NCBI RefSeq assembly: GCF_003590835.1
Contig: NZ_QYUQ01000002.1
Span: 4,836,001-4,900,000, forward strand
Source: Noviherbaspirillum sedimenti
GTDB taxonomy: Bacteria > Pseudomonadota > Gammaproteobacteria > Burkholderiales > Burkholderiaceae_D
Length of the DNA: 64,000 bases
Reading direction: 5' to 3'
A program made the translations under genes and the position numbers. Under the pieces are notes generated by a model. The model was given only the letters and a program-made list of their open reading frames with translations. It was not told the origin of the DNA and searched no databases. Shown here one piece after another: positions 16,905 through 24,768 of the stretch. Each line of letters begins with the position of its first letter. Within the stretch, counting starts at the first letter, position 1.

Positions 16905-17583
16905 ATGCTGAGTCTCGCCGGAAAACAATGCAAGCAAACCCAGCATGCCCAGACCGATGACAATGGAACCGTAACCGATCGTCGCCATAATGAACGTTGG
17001 CTTGATCAAGTCCTCGCGTATGGCAAATAATCTTTGCGCAATGGTCTGCTTACCGATGGCATAGGCCAGCACTGCGACAAAGTAGGGCGCGCCTTGTTCA
17101 AGTATTGCCGTCTTTGAAAAGAAATCGGCCTGCTCCAGGGTGAGCCTGGGCAGGCCCTGCGCGAAGATTTCCGGCCCACCCAGCTGAAAGAAGTTCGCAG
17201 GAATGATGATGACTGCGGCAAGTATCATGGCAATCAATTGCGCGAAGTCCGTCAGCACCGAGGCCCGGAAACCTGACCAGAGCGTATACGACAACACGCC
17301 AAGTCCGCTGATCAATACGCCGTGGATGAAACTCAGGGGCGACAGCATGGACACCAGCGCACCGACTGCCGTGAAGTTCACCATCAGGCGATCAGGCTGC
17401 CCAGCACGTTGGAGATTGCCAGAATCATCTGGCTGCCTACATGCCAAACCCGATGGAACCGTTCGAGGTCATATAGTTATCGGCGTTTTCATTTTTTCGG
17501 CCGATTATCAGGGTCATCAGAAATGAAATTCCGTAAAAACCGAGCAGGAGAAGCAGGACGGTGGTAGGCGAGATCTGGGTCAA
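16905..17583 (-). pseudogene. Sodium:solute symporter (SSS family), disrupted
   Basis: Remains of an SSS-family transporter. The N-terminus starts at a TTG at 17583 (TGGAGA upstream) with the first membrane helix and ADNYMTSNGSIGFGM, then a stop at 17437-17439. Downstream codons match the family again only about 100 residues later (SQMILAISNVLGSLIA), then need a one-base frameshift near 17385 before resuming with LMVNFTAVGALVSML through FIMATIGYGSIVIGLG. Homology then ends at about 16905, so the C-terminal half is missing. An internal deletion, a frameshift and a 3' truncation make it non-functional. It lies directly upstream of the gentisate operon on the same strand and may have been its uptake system. 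Confidence 0.85.
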
Positions 17584-17829
17584 AACGATTCTCCAGTGAG
17601 TCCTGCATGTGCCGCGGGACGGCACGAATCCGGCGTAGTCGGTCAGTAAAGGTGGATGGGTAACAATCCGGGTGCATGCATATGGCAGTTCGGCAGGCGT
17701 GTGCCGAAAAAATGCATGCTGTCTACGGTGAATGATTTGCGCCTTGCCAAACTGATGTGCTTGCCGAGTCATCGCATTGTCACCGGCGCTCGATACAATC
17801 CGCGGCAGGTCTACTCCAATTGCTTACTG

Positions 17830-19692
17830 ATGAAACTGTCTAAACATGCATTACGGAAACTGACGATTTTCTGCGCAGCATTGCTGCAGTCCTGCACAAG
17901 TCCCGCGCCGGCGCCGGATTGGTTCGAGATGAAAATTATCGGACTTAACGATTACCACGGCCACCTGGAATCGCCCGGGAGCTTTGCAGAAAATACGGCC
18001 ACGCCTTTTGCCAACCGTACGCCTGTTGGTGGTGCCGATATGCTGGCAGCCCATGTCGCCAGGATTAAATCCCGAAATGCGCTGAATGTCGTGGTCGGCG
18101 CTGGCGACTTCGTCGGTGCGAGTCCGCTGGTATCCGGCTTGTTCCACGACGAGCCGTCGGTTGAGACTCTCAACCGGATCGGTCTCGAATTCGTCGCAGT
18201 AGGCAATCATGAATTTGACAAGGGATGGCGAGAGCTACTGCGGTTGCAAAAAGGCGGCTGCAAAATGCAAGACGGCGTTCTCGATGCGCATTCCTGCAAA
18301 GGCACCGAGGTCGGTACGCCGGTGCCTTTCGAAGGCGCGAAGTTTCAATGGCTGGCGGCAAACGTCTTCAATAAAGCAAGCGGCGAGACGATTCTTCCCG
18401 CATATGCTGTCAAGCATTTCCGTGACGTACCAATCGCCTTTGTAGGCATGACGTTGAAGGGGACGCCAGCGATCGTTTCTCCCGAGGGTATCGGCGAACT
18501 GGAATTCCGGGACGAGGCGCAGACGATCAATGCCTTGATGCCGCAGTTACGCGCACAAGGTATCGATGCGGTCGTCGTCCTGCTGCACGAAGGCGGCGTG
18601 CAGTCGGGCAGCCTGCAAGATATCAATGGCTGTGAAGGTGACCTGAAAGGCTCGCCAGTTGCACAAATTGTCGCCCGGCTGGATGACGCGGTCGATCTGG
18701 TGATCAGCGGCCATACACATGCCGCTTATCGATGCCGGCTGCCCAATGCCGTGGGCCGGGCAATTCCGGTGACCAGCGCAGGCGCCTATGGACGCGTGCT
18801 GACGGACATCGACGTGCGCATCGACCGAAAATCCCGCGATATCATGCATGTGCATGCGGTGAACCGGCTTGTCGCACGTAATGAAGCCGAATTGCCTGCC
18901 GATTCTGCCGTCGCTTCCATCGTCGCAGCGTACCAGCGTCTTGCCGCCCCAATTGCCAATCGTGTCATTGGATCGGTCGCCGCCGATGTCACTAGCGCAC
19001 GCGTTGATGGCGCATGCAACATGACCGCAGGGAGCATGATTGCTGACGCCCAGATTGATGCGGCTGCCGCGCAAGGCCGGGCTGACATCGCCTTCATGAA
19101 CGGCGGTGGGGTGCGTCATCCCGGCCTCGTCTTTCGCCAAAGCGGGTCCGAGGGTGATGGCAGCGTGACGTACGCGGAAGCATTTGCGATGCAACCGTTC
19201 GGCAACAGCCTGGTGACAATGACACTGACGGCACAAGGGATAAAGGAAGTGCTGGAGGAGCAGTTCGCCGGCTGCGGTGGGCAGTCGCCAAGTGCAACGC
19301 GCATCCTGTTGCCGTCGCGTGGCTTCAGTTTTACGTGGAACGGTGCTGCGGCGTGCGGCAGCCGGATCAGCGACGCCAGGCTGGAAGTAAATGGCAAGAC
19401 CGAGATTCTGGTCGATCCATCTGGCAGGCTGCCGCAGCCCGATGCCTCTTATCGCGTGACCGTGAACAGCTACCTGGCATCCGGCGGCGATGGATTTTCA
19501 ACTTTCGTCAAAGGCCGTGACCGGACTGGCGGCCCCCAGGATATTGATGCGCTCGTTGGCTACCTGCAGAAATTCAAACTGCCGAATTCGCCATACAAAG
19601 TATCAAAAGGCGATGGCTTGGGACAGGGCGCGCGCATACGCCGCATTGGCGACAGTCGCGTATGTCCTGCTGGCGCTGATACGAACCCGTGA
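17830..19692 (+). CDS. 5'-nucleotidase/2',3'-cyclic phosphodiesterase family lipoprotein (UshA-like)
   Basis: This 620-residue protein has a metallophosphatase domain (metal motifs DYHGH at 41-45, AGDFVGASP, GNHEFD at 125-130, SGHTHAAY) followed by a C-terminal 5'-nucleotidase substrate domain (NGGGVR, YAEAFAMQPFGNSL). The start at 17830 gives a signal peptide with a lipobox-like LLQSC (Cys22), suggesting a periplasm-facing lipoprotein. UshA-like enzymes release nucleosides and phosphate from nucleotides. It is monocistronic, divergent from the symporter remnant, and not evidently linked to the aromatic genes. Confidence 0.9.
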   Translation: MKLSKHALRKLTIFCAALLQSCTSPAPAPDWFEMKIIGLNDYHGHLESPGSFAENTATPFANRTPVGGADMLAAHVARIKSRNALNVVVGAGDFVGASPLVSGLFHDEPSVETLNRIGLEFVAVGNHEFDKGWRELLRLQKGGCKMQDGVLDAHSCKGTEVGTPVPFEGAKFQWLAANVFNKASGETILPAYAVKHFRDVPIAFVGMTLKGTPAIVSPEGIGELEFRDEAQTINALMPQLRAQGIDAVVVLLHEGGVQSGSLQDINGCEGDLKGSPVAQIVARLDDAVDLVISGHTHAAYRCRLPNAVGRAIPVTSAGAYGRVLTDIDVRIDRKSRDIMHVHAVNRLVARNEAELPADSAVASIVAAYQRLAAPIANRVIGSVAADVTSARVDGACNMTAGSMIADAQIDAAAAQGRADIAFMNGGGVRHPGLVFRQSGSEGDGSVTYAEAFAMQPFGNSLVTMTLTAQGIKEVLEEQFAGCGGQSPSATRILLPSRGFSFTWNGAAACGSRISDARLEVNGKTEILVDPSGRLPQPDASYRVTVNSYLASGGDGFSTFVKGRDRTGGPQDIDALVGYLQKFKLPNSPYKVSKGDGLGQGARIRRIGDSRVCPAGADTNP

Positions 19693-19747
19693 GGGTGCTC
19701 AATACCCTTGAGCAGAAAAAACGAGGTAAGGCTTTGCATGGTGATTT

Positions 19748-19777
19748 GGTTCGATTGCGCGATTCACAATCGAACCG
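19748..19777. terminator. Perfect 10-bp inverted repeat between convergent genes
   Basis: GGTTCGATTG (19748-19757) pairs with CAATCGAACC (19768-19777) across a 10-base loop, midway between the stops of the nucleotidase and the Fic gene. There is no U-run, so it is a terminator-like hairpin or a repeat rather than a textbook intrinsic terminator. Confidence 0.4.
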
Positions 19778-19793
19778 GGGTCCGATCTCCTGA

Positions 19794-20843
19794 TCAGCGC
19801 AGCTCGTACCAAACACCCCGCCCGCTGCCGTGCTGCCCCAGGTAACCACGCTCTACCAAGTTTCGGAAATGCTGCTTCAAAGTGTTGCGGCTGACCCCGG
19901 TGAGCTTGATGGCGTCGCCAATCGTGACGCGGCCGTGCTCGCGAGCCAATTCGACGATTTGCAGTGACAGCACTGGCAAGGCGGCCAGGACGATTTTTTC
20001 GCGCTCGACCTTCTTCTCCAATCTGCGCACCTGCTCGGCCAGCGACCGCAGAAAAAACACCAGCCACGGCTGCCAGTTGGGGGCGTCGGTGCGGATCGTG
20101 CCTTGTGTCTGTCGCAGGGCCAGGTAATAGGCTTCCTTGTTTATCTCAATCACGCTTTCAAGCGAGCTGTACGGCACGTAAGCATAGCCCGTTTGGATCA
20201 GGAGTAGTGTCGTTAGCACGCGGCTAAGCCGACCGTTGCCATCCTGGAACGGGTGGATTTCGAGAAAAACCACCACGAAGATGGCAATGATCAGCAGCGA
20301 ATGCAGTTGAGCCTTATCACGCTCCTGATTCACCCAGGTCACCAGTTCGGCCATCAGGCGTGGCGTGTCAAACGGTGTCGCCGTCTCGAACACGATACCG
20401 ATTTGCGCCCCGTTTTCATCGAAGGCGGCCACGCTATTTGAGTTGGTTTTGTATTGGCCCCGATGCCGGGTGTCCTTCTCACTGTGACGTAACAGGATCT
20501 GATGCAACTGCTTGATGTGGTTTTCGTTGAACGGGATGTCCCGCCACGAGCTGAACACCAGGTCCATGAGCTCGGCGTAGCCGGCAACTTCCTGCTCGTC
20601 ACGCGTCTCGAAAGACTGGATCGCCAGGTTGGAGAGTAGCTTTTCCACGTCGCGGTCAGAGAGCTTGCTACCCTCGATACGGGTGGACGAGCCGATGCTC
20701 TCAATGGTGGCAACCCGGCGCAATGCCGACAGACGGTCAGGCGCAAGCGTGCCTAGAGCGCGCCAAGCGCCTTTGAACTCGTCTATCCGAGCGATCAGGC
20801 TCAGGATCTCGGGAGTAATTTGTAGGGTGTCGGATCGAAGCAT
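19794..20843 (-). CDS. Fic family protein (AMP-transferase type) with C-terminal wHTH
   Basis: A 349-residue Fic protein. The catalytic motif HPFQDGNGRLSR (197-208) is complete, so it should transfer AMP or a related group to a target protein. An inhibitory motif of the class II type, S53-x3-E57-G58 (SSTRIEG), lies before the Fic core and would block ATP binding until relieved. The last 60 residues form a winged-helix DNA-binding segment (TIGDAIKLTGVSRNTLKQHF). The frame extends to 20873, but the upstream codons lie inside an operator-like repeat, so I prefer ATG 20843. The target is unknown. It sits next to phage and umuC debris. Confidence 0.88.
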   Translation of the reverse strand: MLRSDTLQITPEILSLIARIDEFKGAWRALGTLAPDRLSALRRVATIESIGSSTRIEGSKLSDRDVEKLLSNLAIQSFETRDEQEVAGYAELMDLVFSSWRDIPFNENHIKQLHQILLRHSEKDTRHRGQYKTNSNSVAAFDENGAQIGIVFETATPFDTPRLMAELVTWVNQERDKAQLHSLLIIAIFVVVFLEIHPFQDGNGRLSRVLTTLLLIQTGYAYVPYSSLESVIEINKEAYYLALRQTQGTIRTDAPNWQPWLVFFLRSLAEQVRRLEKKVEREKIVLAALPVLSLQIVELAREHGRVTIGDAIKLTGVSRNTLKQHFRNLVERGYLGQHGSGRGVWYELR

Positions 20844-20853
20844 GCAACCAATA

Positions 20854-20944
20854 TTACACCCAATAACACCCATTTAGTAGCGTCGCGGCCTCACCGTGGG
20901 GAGGCGTTCTCGGTCGTAATGGGTGTAAATGGGTGCGTTATTGG
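20854..20944. promoter_or_regulatory. Inverted-repeat operator region of the Fic gene
   Basis: TTACACCCA at 20854-20862 is matched exactly by TGGGTGTAA at 20920-20928. A longer pair, CCAATAAC-ACCCATTTA at 20860-20876 against its complement at 20926-20944 (with 2 extra bases), overlaps it. Four ACACCCA-type half-sites therefore bracket the Fic promoter. Autoregulation through the wHTH domain of the Fic protein is an inference. Confidence 0.5.
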
Positions 20945-20976
20945 TTTTTCCTGAGCGTGAAAGTCCGGCACCTCTG

Positions 20977-21250
20977 TCGTCAAATTACACGCTGTACGGC
21001 GACATGTCGGGCCGGGTCATGAGCATCCTGCGTGATTTCAGCCCCGAGGTCGAAGTGTATTCCATCGACGAATCCTTCCTGCGCCTGAACGGCTTGGCGG
21101 GGTTGTGGGTGGGGCTGTCCCGAGGCCATGGGGCAGGTGATCCGGCAGCGCATTCGGCAATGGACAGGCCTGCCGGTGTGCGTCGACATCGCGCCCACCA
21201 AAACGCTGGCCAAGTTCGCCAACCACATCGCCAAGACACATCCTGCGTCA
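20977..21250 (+). pseudogene. umuC: umuC (DNA polymerase V subunit) fragment
   Basis: The Y-family polymerase signature NYTLYGDMSGRVMSI followed by EVYSIDESFLRL is clear, then a frameshift near 21110 moves the homology to another frame (PEAMGQVIRQRIRQWTG, then CVDIAPTKTLAKFANHI). The N-terminal 80 or so residues and the whole C-terminal half are missing. It forms the first part of a long chimeric open frame (20929-22245). Confidence 0.85.
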
Positions 21251-21252
21251 GC

Positions 21253-21462
21253 CTGGACGACGGCATCCGCGTGATCGGCGTCAATCCCGGCCCGGTGGCG
21301 ACCGACCGCATTGTGCGCCTGATGAAGCGCCGCGCCAAGGACAGCTTCGGCGATGAAGCGCGCTGGTCGGAATTCTTCGGCAACCTGCCAGGCAAGCGCG
21401 CAGCCACGCCCGAGGAAGTGGCCGACTTGTTCGCCTTTCTGGCGTCACCGCTGAGTAGTAAG
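21253..21462 (+). pseudogene. Short-chain dehydrogenase C-terminal fragment
   Basis: About 70 residues match the C-terminal third of an SDR oxidoreductase (GIRVIGVNPGPVATDRIV, then PEEVADLFAFLASPLSS). The Rossmann start, the catalytic Tyr-Lys region and the final strand are absent. It is spliced directly between the umuC fragment and phage head sequences, evidently by illegitimate recombination. Confidence 0.75.
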
Positions 21463-21468
21463 GGACGC

Positions 21469-21717
21469 ATGACTACACAAACTGATTTTTTCCAAACGCA
21501 CGCACCTGATGACGTGTTGACTCCTTTACAGGCGGCCGAGTTACTTGAACTGGCCGAGGGCGATACCGGCGCATTGCTGGAAAACGAAGGTGCGCCCGCG
21601 CTTTCGACTGCAACGGAAACCAACACCGAGGGCCAGCCAGGCAGTTCGAACGCACCAGCCCAACCGCAGGAGCCTGATCCGGCCAACGCCGTGATTCTGG
21701 CCAAAGATGGGAAGCAC
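21469..21717 (+). pseudogene. Phage head/scaffold-like protein N-terminal fragment
   Basis: Starts with its own ATG (21469, AAGGGA upstream): MTTQTDFFQTHAPDDVLTP, then a Glu/Ala/Pro-rich segment ending in NAVILAKDGKH. The composition and position just before a capsid gene fit a scaffolding or head-assembly protein of an N4-gp56-type phage. The frame then runs without a stop into the capsid fragment because the rest of the gene has been deleted. The function is an inference from order. Confidence 0.5.
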
Positions 21718-22191
21718 AAGGGCGATGAAGTGGAATTCCACTTGCTGAACCCGGTTGGCGCCAAGCCGATCATGGGCTCGAAGATTGCCGAAGGCCGCGG
21801 CATGGGCATGTCCTACTCCGAAGCCCGTTTGCGCGTGAATCAGGCACGCTTCCCGGTCGACTTGGGCAACGTCATGACCTCGATTCGCAGCCCATACGAC
21901 TTCCGCAGGCTGGGCCGCCCGGTTGTGCAATCGCTGATGGATCGCTACGTCGACCACTCGATTCTGGTCCACCTGGCCGGCGGCCACGGCTTCCACAACA
22001 ACATTGAATGGGGCGTGCCTACCGAAGCAGATCTGGATTTCGCTGAAATCCTGGTGAACCCGGTCAAGGCACCGACCAAGAACCGCCACTTCATGGCAGA
22101 CGGCACCAACGGCATCCAGCCGTTCGGCGTCAATGCCGGCGAAATCGACCTAGCCACCACCGACCTGTTGAACATGAACGTGGTCGACGGC
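21718..22191 (+). pseudogene. N4-gp56 family major capsid protein fragment
   Basis: About 158 residues recognisable as the N4-gp56-type major capsid protein (GDEVEFHLLNPVGAKPIMGS, then ARFPVDLGNVMTSIRSPYDF, and HFMADGTNGIQPFGVNAGE). Both ends are lost: the N-terminal part by fusion to the preceding fragment, the C-terminal part after DLLNMNVVDGI, where the reading continues into unrelated codons to a stop at 22245. It marks a degraded tailed-phage prophage. Confidence 0.8.
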
Positions 22192-22198
22192 ATACCGA

Positions 22199-22396
22199 GT
22201 TGTCCCGCCGCGAGAGCAAACGGACATCGCGCAGCAGCGGTTTGAAAGCGAGGCGCGGAAGGCATTCAAAAAAGCCGCGACAACAATGAAGCATGTCCGC
22301 CTGGGCGAGTTGACGGACACGGAAAGAAAGGCCAATTGCGATGCGATCGGAAAGCTTTCCATGTTGCGATGTATGCATCGACGTGCGCTAAAATAA
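22199..22396 (+). pseudogene. Unidentified phage-like C-terminal fragment
   Basis: A 65-codon open frame in a different frame from the capsid fragment (VVPPREQTDIAQQRFESEA, later GELTDTERKANCDAIGKL, stop TAA at 22394) has a natural amphipathic composition and looks like the tail of a real gene. It has no start of its own other than an internal ATG near 22286, and I do not recognise the family. Confidence 0.35.
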
Positions 22397-22597
22397 TGGC
22401 ACGGTCAGGTGCGCTGAGATTGGGTGGGGTGTGCTCAGGTGTGGCACGGCCCGGCACGATAGGCTATGGGCTGCGAATGCAGCGGGTCGTCGATTCAATG
22501 AGTTGGCTTCCCGGTGCCTTTGGGTACCTTTGGGATGGCGGGGCCAGGCGTGGCCGGGCGAGCCTTGGTGAGGCACGGCAAGGTATGGGTAGGCGGG
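22397..22597. other. Non-coding GC-rich stretch with GGCACGG repeats
   Basis: No gene is seen. GGCACGG occurs exactly at 22398, 22443 and 22572, with near copies such as GGCACGA at 22453, in a G-rich low-complexity background ending at a hairpin. It resembles spacer sequence between phage gene blocks. Confidence 0.4.
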
Positions 22598-22620
22598 AAG
22601 CCCCTTCGGGGGCTTTTCTT
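22598..22620 (+). terminator. Intrinsic terminator with UUCG tetraloop
   Basis: AAGCCCC (22598-22604), TTCG loop, GGGGCTT (22609-22615), then TTCTT. A 7-bp stem with the extra-stable UUCG loop and a U-rich tail; it closes the phage remnant upstream of the toxin-antitoxin operon. Confidence 0.8.
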
Positions 22621-22650
22621 TTGCTTGCAAATAAAGATATGCCGGCCTAT

Positions 22651-22820
22651 ACTTGTACAACTTGCTGCACAAGTACATACATACACGACTAAAACTGACC
22701 TTAAATTACTCTTGCTAAATACTTAACTAGTTACCAATACTTAAATAGCTAACTATCTAACTACATAATCTTTCTAATTTTATACTCATTTCATAGCAGC
22801 AAGCAGTAAAGGAGCACCAC
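22651..22820 (+). promoter_or_regulatory. yefM-yoeB upstream region: palindrome and AT-rich repeats
   Basis: ACTTGT (22651-22656) and ACAAGT (22669-22674) form a dyad that includes a TGTAC core like that of YefM operators, but it lies about 150 bp before yefM. Between them is an AT-rich tract with repeated ATACTTAA and CTAACTA words (22717-22766) and a good -10 (TATACT, 22781-22786). AAGGAG precedes the yefM ATG. Which element binds the antitoxin is not decided. Confidence 0.4.
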
Positions 22821-23120
22821 ATGAGAATCGTAAATTTTTCCGATGCTCGCAACAGCTTGAAAGATGTGATTGATCAAGTTGTTGAGGACGCCGATGTCAC
22901 CGTCATTTCGCGCCGCGATGCGCCAGATGCGGTCGTCATGTCCTTTGACCACTACTCCAGCTTGATGGAGACGGTGCACTTGTTAAGTTCGCCTGCCAAT
23001 GCAGCGCACTTGGCGCGCTCAATTGCTCAACTGCGAGCTGGTCAAGCGAAGCCTCGGGATCTGATTGAAGTACCAGAAACCGAGAAAGTAACCGATGAGG
23101 AACATACTCTTCACCACTGA
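22821..23120 (+). CDS. yefM: YefM/Phd family antitoxin
   Basis: This 99-residue prevent-host-death family antitoxin has an N-terminal DNA-binding and dimerisation part (MRIVNFSDARNSLKDVIDQV, then VISRRDAPDAVVMSFDHYSSLMET), and a flexible acidic C-terminus that would wrap the toxin. It should repress its own operon and neutralise the downstream ribosome-dependent nuclease. It overlaps the toxin gene by 26 bp, the usual arrangement for this pair. It lies inside the phage-remnant zone next to the tmRNA integration site, so it was probably brought in by a mobile element. Confidence 0.93.
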   Translation: MRIVNFSDARNSLKDVIDQVVEDADVTVISRRDAPDAVVMSFDHYSSLMETVHLLSSPANAAHLARSIAQLRAGQAKPRDLIEVPETEKVTDEEHTLHH

Positions 23121-23352
23121 TGCATGGACTGATTATCTCTTCTGGCAAGGCCAGGACAAGAAAACGCTGCGGCGCATTAATGAATTAATTAAAGCCGCGC
23201 AGCGTACACCTTTCGAAGGGATCGGGAAACCGGAGCCTTTGAAAGAAAACTTGGCCGGGTTCTGGTCCAGGCGGATCGATGAAACCAATCGACTGGTTTA
23301 TGAAGTCACAGACGAGAACATCGCCATCATCTCTTGCAGGTATCACTACTGA
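23095..23352 (+). CDS. yoeB: YoeB/Txe family mRNA interferase toxin
   Basis: This 85-residue toxin has an intact RelE/YoeB fold signature: FEGIGKPEPLKENLAGFWSRRID, the substrate-binding Glu and Arg residues, and the C-terminal CRYHY in which the last His-Tyr pair (H84, Y85) is catalytic. YoeB binds the ribosome and cuts mRNA in the A site. Length and ending are family-typical and no lesion is visible, so the module looks functional. Confidence 0.94.
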   Translation: MRNILFTTDAWTDYLFWQGQDKKTLRRINELIKAAQRTPFEGIGKPEPLKENLAGFWSRRIDETNRLVYEVTDENIAIISCRYHY

Positions 23353-23371
23353 AAAAGCCCCTCTTCGGAGT

Positions 23372-23405
23372 AATGCCGTTCAGTTAAGCTGAACGGCATT
23401 TTTTC
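23372..23405 (+). terminator. Intrinsic terminator of yefM-yoeB
   Basis: A perfect 12-bp stem (23372-23383 with 23389-23400), 5-base loop and TTTTCTTT tail, 20 bp after the yoeB stop. Confidence 0.88.
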
Positions 23406-23451
23406 TTTGGGGTGTTGTAAACGGCGCCGCAGGCTGTTAACCTGCGCCACT

Positions 23452-23720
23452 ATGTTCGATGACGCCATCCATTTTCTCATTAACGCGGCAGAGAAGCCTG
23501 ATTGGGCTTCGGCTATCGACCCGCAAGCAGCGGAAGCCGCGGCGACCAAAGCGCAGGAATATGGAAGTCTCAACTCGGGGCAGATCGCGCTGGGCGCTGG
23601 TCTTGGCTTTGTTGATGCCCTTACTGGCGTCGACAAAGCGGCAACATCCATGCTTAGCAAAGGCGCAAGGGGCGCGGCGGAAGGTAGTCCGCGCGGCATG
23701 CTTGCCCGTACCGCATTGGG
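23452..23720 (+). pseudogene. Phage virion/lytic protein C-terminal-like fragment, frameshifted
   Basis: MFDDAIHFLINAAEKPDWAS, followed by GQIALGAGLGFVDALTGVDK, resembles the hydrophobic region of phage structural or lytic proteins. After about residue 90 (near 23720) the frame runs out into low-probability residues and a stop at 23769, while plausible coding continues in another frame. The family is uncertain. Confidence 0.4.
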
Positions 23721-23929
23721 TAGCCGAGATTCGCCAGGAGCAAGCGCAGGCGCAAGTCACGCAATATAAGGCTGCACTCGATGACCTGACCGCGCCGTGC
23801 GCAACGCTTACCGGGCCGGATGCGCTGGATTACGATGTGTGGCAGGAATGGATCGTAGGCACCGTGCTGCGGGCATACGGGGAGTGCGCCGCGAGGCATC
23901 GTAAGACGGTTGACGCCTGGCCGAAATAG
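23700..23929 (+). pseudogene. Phage lysis (Rz-like spanin) C-terminal fragment
   Basis: In the frame ending at 23929 the last 70 or so residues (EIRQEQAQAQVTQYKAALDD, then LRAYGECAARHRKTVDAWPK) match the C-termini seen in phage Rz/Rz1-type lysis accessory proteins. The start of the gene is missing or frame-shifted into the preceding fragment. It supports a degraded prophage between the toxin-antitoxin pair and the tmRNA. Confidence 0.5.
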
Positions 23930-24034
23930 GCGGCATAACGTGGGCGAAATTTGGGCGAAAATGCAGCCACTTTCAGACTTCGCTACGACTTTCAAAAAAG
24001 CTAGACCGTTGATTTCATTGGGTCTGGCGGTGTC
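23930..24034. other. Short island-end sequence without a gene
   Basis: No gene is seen. The stretch lies between the lysis fragment and the integrase stub and contains a repeated GGGCGAAA word (23942, 23954). It may hold the remains of an attachment region. Confidence 0.3.
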
Positions 24035-24154
24035 TCACGGGGTTTGAAATGGTGGGGCCGGGGCAACTTCCAGATACATCCCATTGGCATCGTACATCTT
24101 GATGGGCTTTACGCCAGGCTTGGCGTTATGGATGGCGAGATCGGACAGGGGCAT
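24035..24154 (-). pseudogene. int: P4-type tyrosine integrase, N-terminal stub
   Basis: Reading minus from ATG 24154 gives MPLSDLAIHNAKPGVKPIKM and then YDANGMYLEVAPA, the standard N-terminus of P4-family integrases (the arm-binding domain start). After residue 33 the sequence departs and stops at 24035; the catalytic domain is absent. Its 5' end faces the 3' end of the tmRNA gene, 160 bp away, where integrases that use ssrA as attachment site normally lie. It is strong evidence that the left half of the window was built by site-specific integration here. Confidence 0.8.
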
Positions 24155-24245
24155 GGGGCAACTCAAAATGAGGTGGGGGCAGTTGCCCCCTATGTTGCCC
24201 CCGGCTGGGTTGCGATGTCAATAGATTGGCAGAGACGGCCTGAAA

Positions 24246-24283
24246 CAAAAAAGCCGCAATCTCATAGGAGAATTGCGGCTTTT
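24246..24283 (-). terminator. Intrinsic terminator downstream of tmRNA
   Basis: On the minus strand AAAAGCCGCAAT (24283-24272) pairs with ATTGCGGCTTTT (24260-24249), ending in a run of T. It lies 33 bp after the tmRNA 3' end. Confidence 0.85.
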
Positions 24284-24315
24284 GAGACATCTTGAGAAAA
24301 CTTGAAACTTGTTAA

Positions 24316-24676
24316 TGGTGGAGGCGGCGGGAATCGAACCCGCGTCCAGAAGCACTCTACAGACAGTTCTACATACTTAGCGCTGCCATTTGATTTAACC
24401 CGGACGACGCGGACGCGCACGCTGCGGCCAGGCGAGTTACCTATTATTTAACTTTCGACCAAGTAACCCGGCAAAAAGCGATTCCCTGTGAATGACTCCA
24501 CAGCTTTTAACGGCCCGCCCCAGGGAAGAAGCGTTGTGGAGCTAACCGCGATTAAGCGGCTAGTGCGTACGAGTTATCGTTAGCAGTTATTACTTGTCTG
24601 GATGTATTTACGAGGTAACCAGTCCTCGGTATGCCCTGCGCTGCTTTGCAACCCCTGTCGAAACCAGGTCGCCCCC
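24316..24676 (-). ncRNA. ssrA: tmRNA (ssrA)
   Basis: Transfer-messenger RNA that rescues stalled ribosomes. The 5' end GGGGGCGACCTGGTTTCGAC (from 24676) pairs through its first seven bases with CGCCTCC just before the encoded ACCA; the T-arm GGTTCGATTCC lies near the 3' end at 24316. The resume codon GCT begins at 24584 and the tag reads ANDNSYALAA, stop at 24552. Length is 361 nt. Its 3' end is a classic integration site, here bordered by an integrase stub and phage debris. Confidence 0.97.
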
Positions 24677-24768
24677 AAAACAGAACTACCACTGTAGCAC
24701 AAAAGGTGGGGACGGGTACGGCGCTTTCAAGGCCTTATTTGCCGGCCTGTTCTGCGAGGCAGGGCGGC

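Noticed and set aside
17656..17829. 58-codon N-terminal extension of the 5'-nucleotidase
   Set aside because: It lacks a ribosome binding site and would bury the signal peptide and lipobox that start at 17830.
22398..22580. GGCACGG repeats as a CRISPR array
   Set aside because: Units are 7 bp with irregular spacing and no uniform spacers; low-complexity phage spacer is a better reading.
24316..24350. tRNA-like T-arm and CCA end
   Set aside because: It is the 3' half of the tmRNA rather than a separate tRNA; the resume codon and tag lie upstream.
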